Positions 1 through 4,537 of a DNA stretch of 6,745 nt are shown here, piece by piece. The stretch covers positions 1 to 6,745 of the forward strand of contig JAUVLY010000047.1 of NCBI GenBank assembly GCA_030600505.1, given 5' to 3'. Source of the stretch: Candidatus Falkowiibacteriota bacterium. Its GTDB lineage: Bacteria; Patescibacteriota; Patescibacteriia; Patescibacteriales; UBA12075. Position 1 is the stretch's first letter; each line of letters begins with the position of its first letter. The notes beneath the pieces were generated by a model, which did not search any database, was not told where the DNA came from, and saw nothing but the letters and a program-made list of their open reading frames with translations. Made by a program: the position numbers and the translations under genes.

Positions 1-102
1 CATATCCCTGGTTTCCTCTATTATTGACGCAATTTCCGCCTGCTGGTCAGGCGCGTCTTTTTCCTCTTGCTTGTCTTCGTTTAAATTTGTATTCACTACC
101 AT
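1..102 (-). CDS. Unidentified protein, N-terminal fragment (34 codons visible)
   Basis: An open frame starts at the ATG whose first base is 102 and runs off the left edge of the window with no stop. The visible residues begin MVVNTNLNEDKQEEKDAPDQ and are very rich in Glu, Asp, Gln and Lys, with no signal peptide or membrane segment, so this looks like a hydrophilic, probably disordered or coiled N-terminus. An in-frame stop (157-159) lies upstream, and no other Met lies between it and this ATG. No Shine-Dalgarno sequence precedes the ATG; the upstream bases are almost pure A/T. It follows nrdG on the same strand, with 113 bases between, and may be the next gene of the nrd operon or an independent one. 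I do not recognise the family. The start is reasonable; the function is unknown. Confidence 0.55.
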   Translation of the reverse strand, partial: MVVNTNLNEDKQEEKDAPDQQAEIASIIEETRDM

Positions 103-159
103 TTTATATATTTTAATTAATAATAATTTATAGTTAACTAAATTCGCATGTGCCGTTCA

Positions 160-175
160 CCCCGCCGCGGCGGGG
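160..175. repeat. Perfect 16-bp GC palindrome downstream of nrdG
   Basis: CCCCGCCGCGGCGGGG is its own reverse complement and stands out in AT-rich surroundings. It lies 40 bases past the nrdG stop, but no T-tract follows on either strand, so it is a poor intrinsic terminator as drawn. A similar palindrome, with CCCCGC and GCGGGG ends, sits inside nrdR at 3438-3456, which suggests a short dispersed repeat of this genome. It may still stabilise the 3' end of the nrdG mRNA. Confidence 0.6.
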
Positions 176-183
176 CAAGTTTG

Positions 184-203
184 TAGCGCGGCTTTTTGCG
201 CTA
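184..203. other. Small hairpin just after the nrdG stop
   Basis: TAGCGC (184-189) and GCGCTA (198-203) form a 6-bp stem with an 8-base loop. It lies 12 bases past the nrdG stop codon. No T-tract follows on the minus strand, so termination here is uncertain. With the palindrome at 160-175 it makes up the structured part of this intergenic stretch. Confidence 0.35.
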
Positions 204-215
204 GCAAAAATAACA

Positions 216-962
216 TTATCTTACTGCGCAAAATTTTACGTATTTTTTGGCGATTAATTCCATCTCCTCCATCTCACCACTTGCGTAGCTTTTAGTATTG
301 TTAAATTCTGGATTAACCAGATCAATATCAGATTTAAAAATTTGCAAATACCATTTACTGGCTCCTTTGATCAGCTTGCCAATAGAGGCAATATCCTTGA
401 ATCCGATCAGGTCCGGGACCACGGTCGTACGAAACTCATAAGGCAAACCGCTCTTCATTATTATTGTAATACTTTCTTTGATCTTCATCAAATCTGTTTT
501 CACGCCTATTACTTTTTCATATTTATCAAGTGGCCCTTTCATATCCATCGCAATATAGTCGATCAATCGCCGGCCAATCAAATCCTTTAGCATTTGCGAA
601 TTAGTGCCGTTAGTGTCCAGCTTAATTTTATAACCCAATTTGCGGATCTTGATAATAAACTCGGGCAAATCCTTATGCAGGGTCGGCTCACCGCCGGTAA
701 TCACAATCGCGTTTAATTTTCCTTTCCGTTTATCCAAAAACGCAAAAAGGTCATCCTCTGTAATAAGAGGATGGCCTTTTTGGCCTTGGCCATCACCTGC
801 TGATGGCCTATTGGAAACCTTGCCTCCCGTGTACCCGGGCTTGACAAGCATAGGGTTATAACAAAACTGACAGCGGAAATTGCACCCTTGGGTAAAAATT
901 ATGGCGGCAATATGATCCGGATAATCCAGTAAACTAAACTTTTGTAGTCCGCCAATAATCAT
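216..962 (-). CDS. nrdG: Anaerobic ribonucleotide reductase activating protein (radical SAM)
   Basis: This radical-SAM activase uses a reduced [4Fe-4S] cluster to cleave S-adenosylmethionine and abstract hydrogen from the conserved glycine of class III ribonucleotide reductase, making the glycyl radical; it is cytosolic. The CX3CX2C cluster motif is visible at C27, C31 and C34 (CNFRCQFC), and the SAM-binding GGEP lies at residues 90-93. The N-terminal GLQKFSLLDYP resembles the longer NrdG subfamily that resembles pyruvate formate-lyase activases, rather than the short E. coli type. There is no extra ferredoxin domain. An oddity is a Gly/Ser/Gln-rich stretch at about residues 43-63, between the cluster loop and PLITEDDLFAFL, where relatives as I remember them have only a few residues; its DNA is palindromic (743-808). 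The gene starts 21 bases after the glycyl-radical ORF, so it is almost certainly co-transcribed. The ATG at 962 is preceded by only a weak TAGG. The assignment is secure. Confidence 0.93.
   Translation of the reverse strand: MIIGGLQKFSLLDYPDHIAAIIFTQGCNFRCQFCYNPMLVKPGYTGGKVSNRPSAGDGQGQKGHPLITEDDLFAFLDKRKGKLNAIVITGGEPTLHKDLPEFIIKIRKLGYKIKLDTNGTNSQMLKDLIGRRLIDYIAMDMKGPLDKYEKVIGVKTDLMKIKESITIIMKSGLPYEFRTTVVPDLIGFKDIASIGKLIKGASKWYLQIFKSDIDLVNPEFNNTKSYASGEMEEMELIAKKYVKFCAVR
743..808. repeat. Palindromic DNA inside nrdG (two adjacent hairpins)
   Basis: Bases 743-759 and 766-782 are reverse complements except for one position (T751 opposite G774), giving a 17-bp stem with a 6-base loop. Immediately after, 788-795 (GGCCATCA) and 801-808 (TGATGGCC) make a perfect 8-bp stem with a 5-base loop. 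GGCC also recurs in the spacer. The block overlaps the part of nrdG coding for the extra Gly-rich segment and runs into conserved codons (QKGHPLITEDDLFA). The reading frame stays open. It resembles in style the in-frame palindromic elements known from Rickettsia protein genes, but no family relation is shown. Confidence 0.6.
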
Positions 963-983
963 ACCTAGAATAATTAATTCTTT

Positions 984-1133
984 CTAACAACAAGGACCGT
1001 TATTAACTTTAAATTTTGTTCGATGATTATGTTCAGCCGTTTTTGCATCGTTCCATTGGTTTATGGGCCTGAGATAGCCGCAAACCCGGCTATAGACCTC
1101 ACATTCCTGGCGTTTTGTTTTAATTGGGCTCAT
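984..1133 (-). CDS. nrdD: Glycyl-radical domain of class III ribonucleotide reductase as a separate 49-residue protein
   Basis: This small ORF encodes what is normally the extreme C-terminus of NrdD: CEVYSRVCGYLRPINQWND matches the glycyl-radical loop pattern R-V-x-G-Y-x-R-P-V, with W-N next. G19 is the predicted radical glycine, preceded by Cys18 as in the E. coli Cys-Gly-Tyr. The 713-residue NrdD immediately upstream has the body and zinc ligands but no such loop, so the two polypeptides probably assemble into one active enzyme, with NrdG abstracting hydrogen from G19. The ATG at 1133 is the only usable start: an in-frame TAA lies 18 bases upstream (1149-1151). No clear Shine-Dalgarno is visible. 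The protein ends in Asn-Asn-Gly-Pro-Cys-Cys; the Cys pair could be redox active, which is a guess. Gaps are 123 bp from nrdD and 21 bp to nrdG. Alternatives are a gene split by an insertion, or a YfiD-like spare radical domain. Domain identity is firm; the mode of use is inferred. Confidence 0.85.
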   Translation of the reverse strand: MSPIKTKRQECEVYSRVCGYLRPINQWNDAKTAEHNHRTKFKVNNGPCC

Positions 1134-1143
1134 AATTTTTGTA

Positions 1144-1189
1144 TTAGTTTATGTTTCCATCTTTGACAAGCATGGGTTTGGTAAACTAA
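1144..1189. repeat. Inverted repeat between nrdD and the glycyl-radical ORF
   Basis: TTAGTTTA (1144-1151) and TAAACTAA (1182-1189) are perfect 8-base inverted arms with 30 bases between. The interior, read on the minus strand, contains ATGCTTGTCAA, also present in nrdG. The structure lies 11 bases upstream of the glycyl-radical start and could affect translation or mark an old insertion. Confidence 0.35.
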
Positions 1190-1218
1190 CTTATTATTTT
1201 TTATTATTTTAACTTATT

Positions 1219-1252
1219 AATTTGTAGATTTGCAGTAAATTTGTAGATTTGC
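1219..1252. repeat. 15-bp direct repeat just after the nrdD stop
   Basis: AATTTGTAGATTTGC occurs at 1219-1233 and again at 1238-1252, a period of 19 bp, starting 4 bases beyond the nrdD stop codon. Its function is unknown; it may be a scar of insertion or tandem duplication in the gap that separates the two parts of NrdD. Confidence 0.6.
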
Positions 1253-1256
1253 GTGG

Positions 1257-3398
1257 TCACGCGATTGACTGGATCAAATCCCTTTCCAAGTCCTCGATCT
1301 CCTCGGTGGCAACCACCCGTTTTACCCTTGTCTTACTAAGCTCTTCCCTATCCCCGCTAATGTCCCCCTCATCTTCACTATAGCCGATCTCGGCATCGCA
1401 CTTGGGGCAGTACTGATGTTCGCCCGACAAGTAACCGTGCTTAGGACAAATCGAAAATGTCGGAGTAATTGTAAAATAAGGCATTTTATAATTGTAAGAG
1501 ATCCGTTTAACCAGTTCTTTGACCGAGTCAGCCGAAGGCATGGCTTCTCCTAGGTAGCCGTGCAATACCGTACCGCCGGTATATTTGATCTGAATATCAT
1601 CCTGAATATCCAAAGCCTCAAACATATCATCGGTAAAATTAACCGGTAGCTGGCTGGAATTGGTATAATACGGTGATGCCTGGCCGCTTTTATATTCCTC
1701 TTGATTAGCCACGATTATATCCGGATAGCGTTCAACATCGGCCCTGGATAAACGACGAGCCGTACCTTCGCCCGGAGTGGCTTCCAGATTATACAAATTA
1801 TTGGTATCGTTCTGATAATCCATTATTTTCTCCCGCATAAAATCAAGTACTTCAAGCGCAAATTTATGGCCGTCCTTAGAGGTAATGTCTTCTTTAATTG
1901 GCTCAAAATTAAGTAATGCTTCGTTCATGCCAATAATACCAATGGTACTGAAATGATTTTTCCAATATTCATTAAAACGTTCATGAATACCGGCTAAATA
2001 GTGTTTGGCATACGGATAAAGACCGGCTTCGGTCAGGTCTTCTAAGACCTTACGTTTGGTTTCCAGACTTTCCCTGGCGATCTGCATCAACTTTTCAAGG
2101 CGGTCAAAAAATTCTTCCCGGGTCTGGGAAAGATAGCCGATCCGGGGCAAATTTATTGTTACCACGCCAATAGATCCGGTCAAAGGATTGGCACCGAACA
2201 AACCGCCACCCCGTTTCTTTAACTCCCGATTATCCAGACGCAAACGGCAGCACATAGAACGGGCATCCTCCGGCTTCATGTCGGAATTAATAAAATTTGA
2301 AAAGTACGGGATGCCGTATTTGGCTGTCATTTCAAAAACTTTAGTGGCAACCGGCGATTCCCAGTCAAAGTCTTCGGTAATATTGTAAGTCGGAATCGGG
2401 AAAGTAAAAACCCGGCCCTTGGCGTCCCCATCCATCATGCACTCGGCAAAGGCCAAGTTAAGCATGTCCATTTCTTTTTGAAAATCTTTATACTTCTCTT
2501 TCTGGGGCTGGCCGCCAATTATTACCTGCTCCTCCGCGGTTATACCGTTTGGCACCAAATCCAGCGTCAAATTGGTAAACGGAGTCTGAAAACCGACCCG
2601 GGTAGGAACATTAATATTAAATAAAAACTCCTGAATGCTTTGTTTAACCTCGTCGTAGCTTAATTTATCGTGACGGATAAAAGGAGCCAGATAAGTATCA
2701 AAACTGGAAAAGGCTTCCGCCCCGGCCACTTCACCCTGCAAAGTATAGAAAAAATTGATAATTTGCCCCAGGGCAGTCCGAAAATGTTTGGGCGCTTTAC
2801 TCTCGATCTTGCCGCTTACCCCCCGAAAACCCTGCATTAATAGATCCTTCAAATCCCAACCGGCGCAATAAGCGGCCAGAAGCTGAAGGTCATGAATATG
2901 AATATCGCCGCCCTGATGCGCCTCGCGAATATTGGAGACGTAAACTTTGTTAAGCCAATAATTGGACGAAATAAGTGAAGCTAAATGATTGTTAAGGCCC
3001 TGCAGGCTAAAACTCATATTAGAATTCTCTTTTACCCGCCAATCCGATTGCTTAAGGTAACTATCCATCACATCAATCGAATTGATCATATTCTTCATAT
3101 CACGCAAACGAGCGCGCTGGTCGCGGTAGAGAATATAGGCTTTGGCTATTTTTATTTCCCGGTTTTTTATTAATACTTCTTCAACTATATCCTGGATCTC
3201 TTCTACCGCCGGAATTGAGCGGGAATGAAATTTGGCATTGATATTTTCAACCACTTCTTCAACAAATGTTTTGGCCCGATATTCATCAGCCTGGCCAACC
3301 GCTTCGGTCGCTTTAAAAATCGCGCTAGCAATTTTTGACTGATCAAAATTTACTATTTGACCGTTTCTCTTTCTTATTTGTTCTATAGTTGTCGGCAT
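1257..3398 (-). CDS. nrdD: Anaerobic (class III) ribonucleoside-triphosphate reductase, catalytic body without the glycyl-radical loop
   Basis: This enzyme reduces ribonucleoside triphosphates to dNTPs without oxygen. An ATP-cone allosteric domain fills about residues 3-95 (IEQIRKRNGQIVNFDQSKIA), followed by the ten-stranded barrel. GDIHIHDLQLLAAYC places a conserved Cys at 178, and SMCCRLRLDN places the Cys pair 383-384 at the finger loop that carries the thiyl-radical cysteine. The zinc site near the C-terminus is CPKHGY...YCPKC (C651, C664, C667, with H654 or H661 as a possible fourth ligand). In relatives the R-V-x-G-Y glycyl loop follows this site; here residues 668-713 are an acidic/basic tail with no such motif, and the loop is found in the ORF at 984-1133. 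The ATG at 3398 lies 18 bases after the nrdR stop, so the genes are co-transcribed. The immediate reductant (formate or a thiol protein) cannot be decided by eye. Family assignment is secure. Confidence 0.95.
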   Translation of the reverse strand: MPTTIEQIRKRNGQIVNFDQSKIASAIFKATEAVGQADEYRAKTFVEEVVENINAKFHSRSIPAVEEIQDIVEEVLIKNREIKIAKAYILYRDQRARLRDMKNMINSIDVMDSYLKQSDWRVKENSNMSFSLQGLNNHLASLISSNYWLNKVYVSNIREAHQGGDIHIHDLQLLAAYCAGWDLKDLLMQGFRGVSGKIESKAPKHFRTALGQIINFFYTLQGEVAGAEAFSSFDTYLAPFIRHDKLSYDEVKQSIQEFLFNINVPTRVGFQTPFTNLTLDLVPNGITAEEQVIIGGQPQKEKYKDFQKEMDMLNLAFAECMMDGDAKGRVFTFPIPTYNITEDFDWESPVATKVFEMTAKYGIPYFSNFINSDMKPEDARSMCCRLRLDNRELKKRGGGLFGANPLTGSIGVVTINLPRIGYLSQTREEFFDRLEKLMQIARESLETKRKVLEDLTEAGLYPYAKHYLAGIHERFNEYWKNHFSTIGIIGMNEALLNFEPIKEDITSKDGHKFALEVLDFMREKIMDYQNDTNNLYNLEATPGEGTARRLSRADVERYPDIIVANQEEYKSGQASPYYTNSSQLPVNFTDDMFEALDIQDDIQIKYTGGTVLHGYLGEAMPSADSVKELVKRISYNYKMPYFTITPTFSICPKHGYLSGEHQYCPKCDAEIGYSEDEGDISGDREELSKTRVKRVVATEEIEDLERDLIQSIA

Positions 3399-3416
3399 GG
3401 GCTTGTTACAAGGGAT

Positions 3417-3917
3417 TTATTTCTTTGGTTTCTTTTTACCCCGCACGGTGCGGGGTTTACCCCTTTTATTTTTAAGTAGTTTATTAAGTTCGCGCTGAAA
3501 AGTCTGAACATCTTTAAACTGCTGATAAACACTGGCAAAACGAATAAAGGCGACATGGTTGGTCTTTTTGAGATGCTTCATTATTATCTGGCCGACCTGA
3601 TTACTGGTAACCTCGCTTTTTCTAATAACCTGCAGATCACGTTCAATCGCGTTAACCAATTTTTTAAAGCGATCATCGGTAATCGCTAATTTTTCCAAAG
3701 ATTTTTTTAAACCGCGAATCAATTTTTCCCGGCTATATACTTCTTTACGGCCATCTCTCTTAACTATTGTCAAATCAAGAATTTCAATTTCTTCATAAGT
3801 GGAATAGCGGAAACCGCATTTTAAACACTCGCGGCGGCGGCGGATGGATAGGCCGTCACTGGCGACCCGGGAATCCACCACCTTGGTATCTTGATATAAA
3901 CAAACTGGACACTTCAT
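3417..3917 (-). CDS. nrdR: Transcriptional repressor NrdR
   Basis: NrdR binds ATP and dATP through an ATP-cone and represses ribonucleotide reductase genes by binding paired NrdR boxes. The N-terminal zinc ribbon has C3, C6, C31 and C34 (MKCPVC...CLKC), with the arginine run IRRRREC typical of the DNA-binding part. The ATP-cone spans roughly residues 49-139, beginning TIVKRDGRKEVYSREKLIRGL-like and ending in the conserved VAFIRFASVYQQFKD. At 166 residues it is somewhat longer than the usual 150 or so, because of a Lys/Arg-rich tail after residue 146; part of that tail (residues 154-160) is encoded by the palindrome at 3438-3456. It is the first gene of the nrd operon and two NrdR boxes lie at its promoter (4123-4171), so it should autoregulate. 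The ATG at 3917 gives the canonical MKCP start. Identity is near certain. Confidence 0.97.
   Translation of the reverse strand: MKCPVCLYQDTKVVDSRVASDGLSIRRRRECLKCGFRYSTYEEIEILDLTIVKRDGRKEVYSREKLIRGLKKSLEKLAITDDRFKKLVNAIERDLQVIRKSEVTSNQVGQIIMKHLKKTNHVAFIRFASVYQQFKDVQTFQRELNKLLKNKRGKPRTVRGKKKPKK
3438..3456. repeat. GC palindrome within the 3' end of nrdR
   Basis: ACCCCGCAC and GTGCGGGGT are 9-base arms around a single G. The arms lie in codons 154-160 of nrdR, in the basic tail beyond the conserved NrdR fold, about 20 bases before the stop. The outer CCCCGC/GCGGGG resembles the palindrome at 160-175, so it may be a copy of the same small element tolerated as a tail extension. Confidence 0.5.
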
Positions 3918-3930
3918 GTTATAACACTAA

Positions 3931-4021
3931 TTTAACGAATAAGAAACGAATCAACACGAATTTTTATCATGTTCTTTCGCTTGCTTTCGTTACCTTCGTG
4001 CCCTTTCGTTTAATTCGTGTT
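3931..4021. repeat. TTCGT-rich repeat block in the nrd leader
   Basis: This stretch is packed with CGAA/TTCG words (CGAAT, CGAAA, TTTCGTT, TTCGTG) and is closed by a perfect 10-bp inverted repeat, AACACGAATT (3953-3962) and AATTCGTGTT (4012-4021). No ORF with a credible start is present. It lies between the leader hairpin and nrdR. Three ATTCGTTG copies at 6428-6456 use the same words, so a dispersed low-complexity repeat family is likely. I recall similar TTCGTG repeats between genes in many environmental genomes. Confidence 0.5.
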
Positions 4022-4030
4022 TAAGCCAAC

Positions 4031-4086
4031 AAAAAAAACACCGTTTTCATTTACTTATCTTTATAAGGGGCAAAACTGGTGTTTTT
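4031..4086 (-). terminator. Leader hairpin with T-tract upstream of nrdR (possible attenuator)
   Basis: Read on the minus strand, AAAAACACC (4086-4078), a bulged A, and GTTTT (4076-4072) pair with AAAAC (4047-4043) and GGTGTTTTT (4042-4034); eight T's (4038-4031) end the structure. The loop is 24 bases. It has the form of an intrinsic terminator and lies roughly 57-112 bases after the predicted nrd transcription start, before nrdR. It could be a regulated attenuator or a stop for read-through from gpmI. The opposite strand also forms the stem, with a shorter T run, but no gene lies upstream there. A competing shorter hairpin is possible at 4069-4090. Confidence 0.55.
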
Positions 4087-4090
4087 CGCC
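4069..4090 (-). promoter_or_regulatory. Candidate antiterminator hairpin in the nrd leader
   Basis: On the minus strand, GGCGAAA (4090-4084) can pair with TTTTGCC (4075-4069), including one G-U pair, around an 8-base loop. It uses most of the 5' arm of the terminator-like stem at 4031-4086, so the two folds exclude each other. The stem is only 7 bp and no ligand-binding domain is recognisable; this is a drawn alternative, not evidence of regulation. Confidence 0.25.
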
Positions 4091-4122
4091 TGTCCCGCCT
4101 CAACGGGGTAAAATTCCTCCAA

Positions 4123-4138
4123 CCACTATATCTTGTAT
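4123..4138. promoter_or_regulatory. NrdR box 1 (downstream of the nrd promoter -10)
   Basis: CCACTATATCTTGTAT matches the known NrdR-box consensus ACACWATATATWGTGT at 13 of 16 positions by my count. It lies just downstream of the predicted start of transcription. Its start is 33 bp from that of box 2, about three helical turns, which is the usual arrangement of paired NrdR boxes. Confidence 0.8.
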
Positions 4139-4149
4139 CCTGTAATACC

Positions 4150-4177
4150 ATTATACCACAACATATAGTTTTGTCAA
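4150..4177 (-). promoter_or_regulatory. Sigma-70-type promoter of the nrd operon
   Basis: On the minus strand a perfect TTGACA (-35, 4177-4172) is followed after 16 bases by a perfect TATAAT (-10, 4155-4150). Transcription would start near 4143, leaving a leader of about 225 bases before nrdR. The 16-base spacer coincides exactly with NrdR box 2, so a bound repressor would sit on the promoter. Confidence 0.85.
4156..4171. promoter_or_regulatory. NrdR box 2 (fills the promoter spacer)
   Basis: CCACAACATATAGTTT matches the NrdR-box consensus ACACWATATATWGTGT at 13 of 16 positions. It occupies precisely the interval between the -35 and -10 hexamers. With box 1 it makes the tandem operator expected in front of nrdR and nrdD, and supports autorepression. 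Confidence 0.8.
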
Positions 4178-4190
4178 GGTGTAATACCTT

Positions 4191-4204
4191 GCCTAATTTT
4201 AGGC
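4191..4204. other. Short palindrome upstream of the nrd -35
   Basis: GCCTAA and TTAGGC form a 6-bp stem with a 2-base loop, 13 bp upstream of the -35 hexamer. It could be an operator half-site pair or chance. Nothing in the sequence ties it to a named regulator. Confidence 0.25.
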
Positions 4205-4303
4205 ATCGCTAGCTTACATATTTATAATAGCATTGTTTTTATAATTTTCAAGACCCTTTTTTCTTGTTGAAAACTAAAAAAAGTGGATAACTTTTGCCAT
4301 CTG

Positions 4304-4332
4304 TTTACTGTCGTTAAAAATAATGATATAAT
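4304..4332 (+). promoter_or_regulatory. Probable promoter of the ferredoxin gene
   Basis: TTTACT (4304-4309) and a perfect TATAAT (4327-4332) are separated by 17 bases, and transcription would start about 17 bases before the ferredoxin ATG. The -35 fits at four of six positions and the area is AT-rich, with other TATAAT strings at 4223 and 4240, so the choice rests on spacing and distance to the gene. No NrdR box is seen here. Confidence 0.5.
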
Positions 4333-4356
4333 TAAAAAACATAAGTTTTATTTAAT

Positions 4357-4536
4357 ATGAAAATAACAGTTGACCAAAATAAATGCATTGGCTGTGGGCG
4401 CTGCTCCGAGATCTGTGCCAGTACTTTCCGCCTTAATGCGAGCGGGAAATCCGAGGTTATTAGCACTGAAAAAAGCGACTGCGCAATGCAGGCCGCCGAT
4501 GAATGCCCGGTAGAGGCCATCTTTGTTGAAGAATAA
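4357..4536 (+). CDS. Single [4Fe-4S] ferredoxin, Thermotoga type
   Basis: This is a 59-residue soluble electron carrier with one [4Fe-4S] cluster. The sequence CIGCGRCSEIC gives C10, C13 and C16 as three ligands, and C51 in DECPVEAIFVEE as the fourth. C20 and C42 sit where the Thermotoga maritima ferredoxin has its two non-ligand, disulfide-forming cysteines. Length and layout fit that class rather than the clostridial two-cluster type. The ATG at 4357 begins MKITVDQNKC, the usual distance before the first ligand; no Shine-Dalgarno is visible in the AT-rich upstream. The gene is divergent from the nrd operon and convergent with gpmI, with one base between the two stop codons. It might provide electrons to NrdG for SAM cleavage or to another low-potential enzyme; that link is inferred from position only. 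It is easily missed because it is short. Confidence 0.92.
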   Translation: MKITVDQNKCIGCGRCSEICASTFRLNASGKSEVISTEKSDCAMQAADECPVEAIFVEE

Positions 4537-4537
4537 A

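Noticed and set aside
342..861. Plus-strand ORFs of 82 and 73 codons opposite nrdG
   Set aside because: They lie antisense to a clearly conserved radical-SAM gene and show no coherent protein features.
1134..1256. Intein or self-splicing intron joining NrdD to the glycyl-radical ORF
   Set aside because: The gap of 123 bp is far too short for a group I or II intron or an intein, and stop codons interrupt it.
3767..4024. Plus-strand 85-codon ORF across the start of nrdR and its leader
   Set aside because: It overlaps the zinc-ribbon codons of nrdR in antisense and continues into repeat DNA; its composition is noise-like.
4050..4120. Possible leader peptide after GGAGG in the nrd leader (TTG start, about 18 codons)
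   Set aside because: The spacing from GGAGG to TTG is too long, the start codon is weak, and there is no run of a regulating amino acid codon.
4282..4290. DnaA-box-like 9-mer (TTATCCACT on the minus strand)
   Set aside because: It is a single 8/9 match without a cluster, an AT-rich unwinding element context, or replication genes nearby; expected by chance in AT-rich DNA.
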